32,330 nucleotides of DNA, from IMG/VR virus record IMGVR_UViG_3300029812_000045, positions 1-32,330 of that record. One strand, 5' to 3'. Source of the stretch: a virus. A program made the position numbers and the translations under genes. Below, in pieces: positions 25,738-32,330 of this stretch (within the stretch, counting starts at the first letter, position 1; each line of letters starts with the position of its first letter). The notes beneath the pieces were generated by a model, which was not told the origin of the DNA, ran no database searches, and saw nothing but the letters and a program-made list of their open reading frames with translations.

Positions 25738-28106
25738 GCGGGTCATTTACCTACGAGTGGGACAAGGACGGCGATGGCTCGTTCTCCGAGGACATCTCGG
25801 GCTACGTCCTGAGCTGCGACATCAGGAGGGGCCGGAGGACGGATCTCGGCCGGATGCCCGCCGGCAGCGCGACCCTCGTCCTGAACAACCACGACGGGCG
25901 CTTCAGCCCCGATAAGGCTGCTGGCCCCTACTACGGCCAGCTCAATCTCTATCGGCGGCTCCGCATCAAGGGGACAGTGGTTGGCGCTTCCACCTACGGG
26001 ATGATCTATATGTACGTCTTGGGCATGAGCAATAAGCCCAAGATTAAGCAGCAGGTCGTGACGTGGTTCCTGGGAGACAAGTTCGCCCTCTGGCAGGACA
26101 AGAAGCTGAACCTGCTCTTCATGCGGCAGCTTCCCGTCAAGTGCGCCCTCGACCTAGCCGTGAACAGGGCGGCGGGAGACAACGAATGCACCAACCCCAG
26201 TGTGGAGAAAGACCTGACAGGCTACTCGGCGCTTCAGGGCGTGACCCCTGCCCGTGATGCCACCATGAAAATCGAGGGCGACTACACCGTGAGATGTGAT
26301 TGTCCTGGCACCAACGCGGGCGAGGGCTTGCGTTACGACGCGACGGGGCAGGTGTCAACTGGGAAGCCCATCATTGCCAGGATTTGGGTGAGGGCTAGCG
26401 AGACGGTCAACCTGGTGTTCAGGGCTTATGACAGCGTGATAGGGGAGCTAAGGAGGGCAACAGTAAGCGTAGGGTCGACGCCAACACTGCTTGAAATTTA
26501 TGGGTTAACCTTAAAATTCCAGCCAGGTTCCAGCCACTATTTTGAACTCTATACTGAAGGCGCTACCGAGGTCATGTTCTGGGCTGACGGCCTCTACTTC
26601 ACAACGCCTGAAAGTACTGGTGAGCTCTTTTGGCGCGATCTGGATGATGGCACGGCAGAGATCGAGCTTGCCGCCTCTTACCGCCAGCCAGCACTCGAAA
26701 TCCTCCAAGCCATCGCCGAGAGCGAGCCGCGTTCCTTCTTCTTTACCTACTGCGATAAAAATAGTCCATACTTTGAGCGCCTGCGTTTCAGGGACAAGGA
26801 CTGGCGGGCGACGGCCATCGCAGCGGGCCCCGTCGCCACCTTCAGCGACGATGGGGCCGACGTGCCCTACTTCGATGTGGTCTACCGCGAGGATGCCAAG
26901 GATCGCATCAGCGAGGCGGAGGTCACGAGTCAGGGGGACTACAGCGACGAGAACGAGTTGTCGCGCATCTGGGAGCTATCGCCTGTCCCCTACACCGTGC
27001 CCGGCGGCGACAGCCTGGAGTTCCACATCCCTTATTCGCAGCCAGCGCGGGACTGTGTGCTGACGGTGAACGATCCCGACAGCAGCCCTGTCGTCTTCTA
27101 CCAAGGGGCGGAGGACGGGTATATCCGCCGCATCGGGCTTACCTATCCCCCAGCAGGGCCAGGAATGACCTTTGGCGACTCCTACTTATGGGTTGGCCAG
27201 CAGCTATCCCTAGGCCCTGCTTACCATTCATATCGATCCTACCTGCGCTTCAATACGGCCGCCATTCCAGATGACGCCACAATCACAAAAGTCAGACTAG
27301 TACTGAGGGCCAAGATCAACTATTCCGACCAGGACTTTACGATCCAGGTTAGGGATAAAAGCTGGGGGCCTACCCTCGGCACCGATGACTGGGACGGGAC
27401 GGGTACAATCCGAGGTACTTTCAACACAGTAGGTTTCCCCGCCGCAGGCAACAAATTTCCGATTGATATTGCGATAGCAGCCGTCAACAAAACGGGCTAT
27501 ACCGAATTCGAACTGACCAGCGACCGAGAGATCGCTGGGACAGAGCCAACTGGTAAGGAACGTGTCGCCGTCTCTTCGCAGGAAGGCGGCTGGGCTCCAC
27601 AGTTGATCGTGACCTACGGCATAAGCTTCTCGTCCATCGAGTTCGAGAACTACGGCGTAGGCGCCTATGTGAAGGCCACGACACCTGCTGGGACGCCCAT
27701 CGACGTGGAATACATGTATATCGAGGGCATCCCCCTTCAGGCCAGCAGCGAGGAGTCAAAGGTCATCAAGGCTTCGGTCAGCCCGCCGCCGGTAGACCGC
27801 ACCCTCTTCCTGGCCCTGCCGCTTCAGGGCACCCGCACAGCGAGCATGGAGGCTGAGGCCACACGTCTTGCAAATCGCTACGACATCGATGCTCCGCCCA
27901 AACGCATCTCTCTTACCCTGCGGCCAAAATCCGATGCTGTGCTTACCCAGATGCTCACTCGGGAGATCGGCGAACTGATCCACGTCGAGAACATCAACGA
28001 CCCCTTCTCAAGTTTTATCGATGCCAATTTCTGGATCGAGGGGATCAGGCACCGGCTTCGGCCAGGAGGTCTCCTAGAAACGACCTTTGACCTGGAGGAG
28101 CAATAA
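25734..28106 (+). CDS. Tail tip / hub-type protein with two inserted lectin-like domains
   Basis: 790 aa from ATG 25734. The N-terminal part (GYVLSCDIRRGRRTDLGRMPAGSATLVLNNHDGRFSP) and the C-terminal part (RTASMEAEATRLANRYD, LIHVENINDPFSSFIDANFWIEGIRH) belong to a siphophage tail/hub protein. Between them, residues about 150-290 look like a CBM4/9-type jelly roll (CTNPSVEKD, ALQGVTPARDAT, FELYTEGATEVMFWADGLYF), and residues about 455-630 like a DNRLRE/CBM96-type beta domain (DSYLWVGQQ, YRSYLRFNTAAIPDDATITKVRLVL, WAPQLIVTY). Both inserts are locally A/T-richer than the flanks. They probably contact host glycans. Its position after the tape measure supports a role at the tail tip. Confidence 0.7.
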   Translation: MSGSFTYEWDKDGDGSFSEDISGYVLSCDIRRGRRTDLGRMPAGSATLVLNNHDGRFSPDKAAGPYYGQLNLYRRLRIKGTVVGASTYGMIYMYVLGMSNKPKIKQQVVTWFLGDKFALWQDKKLNLLFMRQLPVKCALDLAVNRAAGDNECTNPSVEKDLTGYSALQGVTPARDATMKIEGDYTVRCDCPGTNAGEGLRYDATGQVSTGKPIIARIWVRASETVNLVFRAYDSVIGELRRATVSVGSTPTLLEIYGLTLKFQPGSSHYFELYTEGATEVMFWADGLYFTTPESTGELFWRDLDDGTAEIELAASYRQPALEILQAIAESEPRSFFFTYCDKNSPYFERLRFRDKDWRATAIAAGPVATFSDDGADVPYFDVVYREDAKDRISEAEVTSQGDYSDENELSRIWELSPVPYTVPGGDSLEFHIPYSQPARDCVLTVNDPDSSPVVFYQGAEDGYIRRIGLTYPPAGPGMTFGDSYLWVGQQLSLGPAYHSYRSYLRFNTAAIPDDATITKVRLVLRAKINYSDQDFTIQVRDKSWGPTLGTDDWDGTGTIRGTFNTVGFPAAGNKFPIDIAIAAVNKTGYTEFELTSDREIAGTEPTGKERVAVSSQEGGWAPQLIVTYGISFSSIEFENYGVGAYVKATTPAGTPIDVEYMYIEGIPLQASSEESKVIKASVSPPPVDRTLFLALPLQGTRTASMEAEATRLANRYDIDAPPKRISLTLRPKSDAVLTQMLTREIGELIHVENINDPFSSFIDANFWIEGIRHRLRPGGLLETTFDLEEQ

Positions 28107-28364
28107 ATGGCAGAGCAGGAAAAGGGCATCGGCCAGCGCATCTCTGAGGCGATCCGGCAGCATCGCGCTGGGCATCATGGAGCGAAGTCGGTCAAGCCCT
28201 GGATGCTGTCGGCTGTGGTGCTGCCCTCCTACACCGACGCCACGAGGCCCAGCGCGAGCAGCGTTGATCCCGGCACGGTCATCTACAACAGCGACGACCA
28301 CGGCCTGAACGTGTCGGACGGGACATCATGGCGAGCGCCGAGCGGAGGGTGGGTGGTGACATAG
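28107..28364 (+). CDS. Small tail-fibre-related protein
   Basis: 85 aa from ATG 28107, after GGAGGAGC. An amphipathic N-terminal helix (GIGQRISEAIRQHRAG) precedes RPSASSVDPGTVIYNSDDHGLNVSDGTSWR, a motif frequent in tail fibre and receptor-binding proteins (G.VIYN.D...L..SDGTSWR). It may be a fibre base or a short spike. No membrane segment. Confidence 0.6.
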   Translation: MAEQEKGIGQRISEAIRQHRAGHHGAKSVKPWMLSAVVLPSYTDATRPSASSVDPGTVIYNSDDHGLNVSDGTSWRAPSGGWVVT

Positions 28365-28720
28365 ATGTGGCTAGATTCCGAGTCGGCACGGATGACGGGC
28401 GCGTTGGCACCGACCGCGTGGGCGGCCTGGCGGCTATCATCTACTACGAGCCAGCTTTTGCTATCGCTGTATGGAGTCAACACCCGATGGTTAGCAGTTC
28501 GCTGGCTAGCCAGACTGAGCAGCTCATTGCCACTCTCAGAACCATTCTCGGGCAGGTGTCACTGATGGCGCAGAGCGAGCACAACACCGTATATCTGACG
28601 GTACGGAGCGAGCACGCTCAAGTTGCGGTGATGCTTAAGCAGGCCCATACGCAGGTTGAACAAACGATCAAAACACAACACGATCAGCGGATAGTCGAAG
28701 TGGAGACGGTGCAGAGATGA
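28328..28720 (+). CDS. Hypothetical tail-region protein with long C-terminal helix
   Basis: Up to 130 aa from ATG 28328; GTG 28367, just after the previous stop, would give 117 aa and avoid the 37-nt overlap. A Gly-rich start (FRVGTDDGRVGTDRVGG) leads to AAIIYYEPAFAIAVWSQ and a long polar helix or coiled coil (LASQTEQLIATLRTILGQ, HAQVAVMLKQAHTQVEQTI). A competing frame at 28365-28565 is less ordered. It overlaps the next gene as ATGA. Possibly a fibre or baseplate linker. Confidence 0.5.
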   Translation: MASAERRVGGDIDVARFRVGTDDGRVGTDRVGGLAAIIYYEPAFAIAVWSQHPMVSSSLASQTEQLIATLRTILGQVSLMAQSEHNTVYLTVRSEHAQVAVMLKQAHTQVEQTIKTQHDQRIVEVETVQR

Positions 28721-29079
28721 GCGATACAACCATCACGGTACATGAGGGCGAGGACAAGGTTATCCCTATCCAGATCAACGACGGTGCGTCGCCGATGGTT
28801 CTGACCGGAGCTACGATCTACTTCATGGTCAAGAAGCACCTAGCGGACACAGACGACACCGCCCTGATCAAGAAGGATAACGCCACCGGGGGGGAGGGTG
28901 GCATTGACATCACCGATGAGACGGGCGGTGTCATCAACTTGACGCTCGTTCCGGCAGACACCGTTGGGAGGGGCGGGCAGGCCTACATATATGACGTGAA
29001 GGTGGTGACGAGCGAGGAGAAAAAATACAGCACCGATTACAGTGACTTCTGTGTGCTTGACGTGGTGAGGCAGAGCTGA
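28717..29079 (+). CDS. BppU-N-like baseplate/fibre-base beta protein
   Basis: 120 aa from ATG 28717 (ATGA). TTITVHEGEDKVIPIQINDG, PMVLTGATIYFMVKKHL, TALIKKDN and GGQAYIYDVKVVTSEEKKYSTDYSDFCVLDVV match the Ig-like N-terminal domain of BppU-type receptor-binding proteins, here standing alone. It would anchor fibres to the tail tip. Ends as TGATG with the fibre gene. Confidence 0.65.
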   Translation: MSDTTITVHEGEDKVIPIQINDGASPMVLTGATIYFMVKKHLADTDDTALIKKDNATGGEGGIDITDETGGVINLTLVPADTVGRGGQAYIYDVKVVTSEEKKYSTDYSDFCVLDVVRQS

Positions 29080-31358
29080 TGGCCTACGACATTCCAGACG
29101 AATCACTGGCAGCCCACGGCGAACAGGCCACGCTATTCTCGACAGATGTTGACGCTCTGGTTCAGGGCTTCAACCGCGAGGGCGTGATCTCTGGGTGCGC
29201 GGTCACGGCACAAACACCGGCGGCGATGGCCGTAGACGTGGCGCTCGGCGTAATACGCATCGGCGGGAGCGATGTCGATGTGGCCGCAGGTTCGGTCAAC
29301 ATCACGGCTGCCGACGCGACCAGGATGCGTATCGACATCATCGTTGTGAACAATGCCGGCACCAAGAGCGCCGTCGACGGGACGTGGGACGCGACCGATA
29401 ATCCCCTCATGCCGGCAATTCCCGCCAACTCGGTCCTGCTCGCCGGAGTCTTTGTGCCTGCGGCTGCCACGACCATCACGAGCGACGAGGTCATTGACAA
29501 GCGCGTATTCTTGGGTTCGCTGCAAGAGGGCGATATTCCCGCCGCGATCATGCGGGACGCCGAGCACACGGCTATAGGCGATGGTGCTCCTCACCACGCG
29601 CCTGAATCTGGGGAATCCGCCACACATACCCACGATGCTCGCTATCACACGGAGACTGAACACGGTGGCGTCAGCCCACAGGGACACCACGCCGAAGCCC
29701 ACACGTTGGCAAGCCATACTACCAAGGCTCACTCGGAACTCTCTGATGCCCCAGAGGACGCTCACCATGCCAAGGTTCATGGTCTAGCCGAACACAACAC
29801 AGGCTCGGCCCGCATCTCCGTTGGCCTGGATGCCGATAAACCTGCGGCTGCGACGGCGGACAGGCTCTACTATGCCACCGACATCAAGATACTCTACCGT
29901 GACACGGGGGTGGCCTGGGAGGAGATAGCACGGGGTGAAGCAGCCGCCAGACTTGCTCAGCTTGCAGAAAAGGCCCACGCCTCACTCACGGGTGTGACGG
30001 CTGACCAGCACCACGCTGAGACACACAGTGCCGAACACCAGCATGGGGGAAGCCAGGAGGTAGCCACAGCCACGCCCGCTGCCAACGTCATTCCAAAGGC
30101 GGGGGCCGATAGCAAGCTGGCGTCGGGCTTCCATCCTGTCATAGCGTCGGGCGACCTTCACACGGAGTATCAGAAGGAGTCAGAGAAGGGTGCTGCCAAC
30201 GGTTACGCAGGGCTAGATGCTGGCGGCGACGTGCCTGACGCACAAATACCAGCAGGCGTGACCCGTGATTCCGAACACGGCGACTTTACCCCCCAGGGCC
30301 ACGCAGCTCTTATCGAGCACGCCGACATCTCCCCTGCCGAAGGCTTCATGCGCAAGACAGGGGCGGGGGCCTACACCGCCCACAAGTCCAACCTGAGCGC
30401 GGCGGCGGCGCCTACGGTCAACGATGACGGCACGGCAGGATATTCCGTTGGCTCACGCTGGATTGATACCACCAACGACAAGGAGTATGTCTGCCTGGAT
30501 ATCACCACTGGCGCGGCGGTGTGGACGGAGACGACGGGCGCTGGTGGCGGCGGAGGCGCGATAGACATCCAAGAAGGTAGTGCCAGCATCGTCGGCGCGG
30601 CTACAGCCATCAACTTCGCCGCTGCTGATTTTGTTGTCACTGACGAGGGCGGCAACGTAGCGGGCATCGCCATCGACTACCCAAACTCCAAGATTGCCCG
30701 CAAGAATCAGGCTGAGACTATCACAGGTGCCTGGACGTTCCAGAACAGCGTCATCATCAATCCAGGCACCCTTAGTGTAACGAAGACAGGCGCAGTTGGC
30801 GTTTACCTGGCCAACTTCGTCAACTACATGAGCGGCGGCGTCGGCACGGCCATTGGCGTTGGTGGCCAGGACATCCTCTTTGGCACTACGACCTTCGACC
30901 GCAAGGCCAAGGGTCTCTTTTTCCGCGTCGTCGATATGCAGCAGGGCGGTGGCGGCACCATCACCGAGTTCTATGCCGCTGAGATTCAGTTCCAGTTTTC
31001 TACCGCTGACACCCACACAATCGACGAGATGATAGCACTCTACGCCAACTTGAACGGCACGCCCAGCCTCGCCAACGTCACCATCACCGCTGCCTATGGG
31101 ATAAAGCTGGACGACCTCAGCCTGAGCCAGATGACCACTTATACAGGCATAGACCTCCCGAACTCGTCTAACGCTGGCACCAACTACCTCATGCGCCTCG
31201 GCCCCGCCACCCGCTACTTTCAGGTGGATGGTGGTGCAGCGCCGGGGGCGGGTGCCAGCAAGTGTCACATCAACATCGGAGGAAGCCTGCTCGCAATCAC
31301 AGCAGGCGCAGCAGACAGCGGCGGCGCGGGCCTTCGTGCCCTGTGCGTGCCGAACTAA
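29079..31358 (+). CDS. Tail fibre protein with His-rich shaft
   Basis: 759 aa from ATG 29079. An N-terminal beta domain (about 1-150: GFNREGVISGCAVTAQ, GVIRIGGSDVDVAAG, MRIDIIVVNNAGTKSAVDG) is followed by a His-rich shaft at about 170-330 with many HH and HxH pairs (THTHDARYHTETEHGG, HHAEAHTLASH, DQHHAETHSAEHQHGG), as in trimeric fibres that bind iron through HxH. Two small repeated cap motifs follow: RLYYATDIKILYRDTG and GSRWIDTTNDKEYVC. The C-terminal 250 residues are beta-rich (GAWTFQNSVIINPG, YAAEIQFQFSTADTHT, YTGIDLPNSSNAGTNY) and probably bind the receptor. No chaperone domain seen. Confidence 0.8.
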   Translation: MAYDIPDESLAAHGEQATLFSTDVDALVQGFNREGVISGCAVTAQTPAAMAVDVALGVIRIGGSDVDVAAGSVNITAADATRMRIDIIVVNNAGTKSAVDGTWDATDNPLMPAIPANSVLLAGVFVPAAATTITSDEVIDKRVFLGSLQEGDIPAAIMRDAEHTAIGDGAPHHAPESGESATHTHDARYHTETEHGGVSPQGHHAEAHTLASHTTKAHSELSDAPEDAHHAKVHGLAEHNTGSARISVGLDADKPAAATADRLYYATDIKILYRDTGVAWEEIARGEAAARLAQLAEKAHASLTGVTADQHHAETHSAEHQHGGSQEVATATPAANVIPKAGADSKLASGFHPVIASGDLHTEYQKESEKGAANGYAGLDAGGDVPDAQIPAGVTRDSEHGDFTPQGHAALIEHADISPAEGFMRKTGAGAYTAHKSNLSAAAAPTVNDDGTAGYSVGSRWIDTTNDKEYVCLDITTGAAVWTETTGAGGGGGAIDIQEGSASIVGAATAINFAAADFVVTDEGGNVAGIAIDYPNSKIARKNQAETITGAWTFQNSVIINPGTLSVTKTGAVGVYLANFVNYMSGGVGTAIGVGGQDILFGTTTFDRKAKGLFFRVVDMQQGGGGTITEFYAAEIQFQFSTADTHTIDEMIALYANLNGTPSLANVTITAAYGIKLDDLSLSQMTTYTGIDLPNSSNAGTNYLMRLGPATRYFQVDGGAAPGAGASKCHINIGGSLLAITAGAADSGGAGLRALCVPN

Positions 31359-31368
31359 GGGAGGAATC

Positions 31369-31806
31369 ATGGCCTTAACGATAGAGCAACTCAAAGCCTT
31401 CGGCTACCGGACAGAGGAGATGGCTCAGCAGATAGCACGGCTGCTGAACATCGGAAACACCGCTGCTCAGGACTTGCCAGACGGGGAGCAGCGCCTCTAC
31501 CTGCGATTGTCCTATCAGGTAGCTAAGGCTGCCTTGGTCGTGGCCCTGCGCGATGCCTTGGCGGGAGTACCAACTGAGCCGCCGCTCAGCAAGGTGGATG
31601 GCTATGCCATCGAACAGGCGATGGGGGACATCAACAAGGCCGTGGGCTATCTGCGGAGCCTCGCTGCTGGCCTTCAATCTAACCCCGTCGTGCAAGAGGA
31701 CGGCACTATTGTCGTTGGCTGGACGGACGAACAGCGCGAGGCCATCAAAGCCGAGTTAGAAGCGAAAGCCCAGGAGATCAAGGACGCGCTGGCGGCGCTG
31801 CCCTAG
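31369..31806 (+). CDS. Helical hypothetical protein downstream of fibre
   Basis: 145 aa from ATG 31369 with AAGGGAGGAATC; longer in-frame starts lie inside the fibre gene. Nearly all helix: LTIEQLKAFGYRTEEMAQQIARLLN, YQVAKAALVVALRDALAG, EQAMGDINKAVGYLRSLAAGLQ and a charged coil at the end (AIKAELEAKAQEIKDALAALP). It could assist fibre folding or be a small tail protein. No family recognised. Confidence 0.6.
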   Translation: MALTIEQLKAFGYRTEEMAQQIARLLNIGNTAAQDLPDGEQRLYLRLSYQVAKAALVVALRDALAGVPTEPPLSKVDGYAIEQAMGDINKAVGYLRSLAAGLQSNPVVQEDGTIVVGWTDEQREAIKAELEAKAQEIKDALAALP

Positions 31807-31837
31807 ACAAATTGGCGCGCAGGAAGGGGTGAGCATC

Positions 31838-32086
31838 ATGCCAGAGTGGATAGCAGAGACGCTCAAATACGTCGGGCCGTTTGGCGTGTTCTGCCTGGCC
31901 ATGCTCTACCTGCTGTTGCGCGACCGCAACAACCGCCGGCAGCCTAACCCCGGCCCGCCGCTCACCGACGGCCACTGGCAGCAGGACATGAAGGAGGCTC
32001 AAAGGGAGACCAACGAGACGCTGGGCCGCATCGAGAGGGCATTGATGCTTCTACTAGGCCGGATGGGAGTTGACCCGCTGCCATGA
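31838..32086 (+). CDS. Holin-like single-span membrane protein
   Basis: 82 aa from ATG 31838, preceded by GGAAGGGGTGAGCATC; a GTG at 31829 is too near that site. An N-terminal membrane segment (residues about 10-27, VGPFGVFCLAMLYLLL) is followed by a basic anchor (RDRNNRR) and a helical tail (DMKEAQRETNETLGRIERALMLLLGRMG). The topology matches small phage holins and haemolysin XhlA-like proteins. It would release the amidase, although that gene is far away in this window. ATGA with the next gene. Confidence 0.6.
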   Translation: MPEWIAETLKYVGPFGVFCLAMLYLLLRDRNNRRQPNPGPPLTDGHWQQDMKEAQRETNETLGRIERALMLLLGRMGVDPLP

Positions 32087-32330
32087 AGCCGTCCGTCATC
32101 GCCAAGTCTGGCTCCGACATCGGGGCCGAGATCCTCCGCCTGCGGCAATTCCAGCAGACCTACGAGATGCTGTCCAAGGCCCTGCCGGACGGCGGGCCGC
32201 TGGGCGACGTTGCGGCAGGCGGCAGTGATGCGCTGGCCTGGGTTCTGGGCGACGTGCCGCCGCTATCGGAGATGCTTGAAAAGACGCTGAGATACGCTGT
32301 AGAGGGGCCATCGCCCACTGAGGCAGGTGG
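32083..32330 (+). CDS. Hypothetical protein, cut by window end
   Basis: ATG 32083 overlaps the holin-like stop (ATGA), and the frame is open to the last base, so at least 82 residues are encoded and the 3' end is missing. The visible part starts MKPSVIAKSGSDIGAEILRL and continues with short helices and Gly/Pro turns (LPDGGPLGDVAAGGSDALAW). No motif recognised. Confidence 0.55.
   Translation, partial: MKPSVIAKSGSDIGAEILRLRQFQQTYEMLSKALPDGGPLGDVAAGGSDALAWVLGDVPPLSEMLEKTLRYAVEGPSPTEAG

Noticed and set aside
28365-28565. 66-codon frame within the 28328-28720 gene
   Set aside because: The longer frame has a coherent coiled-coil C-terminus and ATGA coupling to the next gene; this one stops abruptly mid-region.
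1-32330. CRISPR arrays, insertion sequences, attachment sites
   Set aside because: No regularly spaced direct repeats, transposase, integrase or duplicated core sites were seen on reading the window.

Overview
The window is one continuous stretch of a tailed double-stranded DNA phage (siphovirus-type) or prophage of roughly 60% GC. Almost every gene lies on the plus strand. Genes are packed head to tail, with many ATGA, TGATG or GTGA stop/start overlaps and strong AAGGAGG-type ribosome binding sites, and several start with GTG or TTG. Virion hallmarks are unambiguous: terminase, HK97-type portal, S78 protease, HK97-fold capsid protein, gp6/gp10-like connectors, tail tube proteins, tape measure and tail fibre. 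No integrase, repressor, tRNA or DNA polymerase is visible, so lifestyle cannot be decided here. The host is unknown. The strong Shine-Dalgarno sites and one copy of a GGTTCGACAGGCTCACC-type interspersed bacterial repeat inside a gene fit an environmental bacterium, possibly Chloroflexota, but that is only an inference.

Layout. (1) 1-5350, DNA metabolism: a putative ssDNA-annealing-type protein (227-1018), a zinc/HNH-like fusion protein (1084-1932), small hypotheticals, a replisome-organiser-like protein (2941-3756), a DnaC-like AAA+ loader overlapping it by 125 nt (3632-4504), a zinc-binding small protein and a RuvC-type resolvase (4701-5192). (2) 5350-9800, small-protein and lysis region: two tandem RanBP2-type zinc-finger microproteins (29 and 34 aa), small membrane proteins, an Rpf/transglycosylase-like domain, a zinc amidase endolysin, an HNH endonuclease, an ASCH-domain protein and small unknowns. 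(3) 9800-15300, packaging and prohead: a candidate promoter and attenuator-like leader, small and large terminase subunits, an unannotated 53-aa ORF, a portal-MuF fusion, a membrane protein, the prohead protease and a 55-aa GTG-start ORF. (4) 15300-20700, capsid and neck: terminator, major capsid protein, putative decoration protein, a glycosyltransferase plus methyltransferase pair, and three head-tail connector or closure genes. (5) 20690-31360, tail: two tail-tube-like proteins separated by a terminator, tail assembly chaperones with a canonical -1 slippery heptamer (A AAT TTA), a lone minus-strand DUF4177-like gene, the tape measure, a tail/hub protein carrying two lectin-like insertions, small fibre-base proteins and a His-rich tail fibre. 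(6) 31360-end: a helical protein, a holin-like membrane protein and a gene cut by the window edge.

How it fits together: terminase fills a prohead built from portal, capsid protein and protease. Connectors join it to a long non-contractile tail whose length is set by the 849-aa tape measure, with chaperones G and GT made in a fixed ratio by frameshifting. Release would use the amidase and the transglycosylase-like protein with one of several small membrane proteins as holin. The least expected content is the zinc-finger microprotein pair nested in another long reading frame, the glycosyltransferase/methyltransferase cassette within the head genes, the inverted DUF4177-like gene between chaperone and tape measure, and the attenuator-like leader of the terminase genes.
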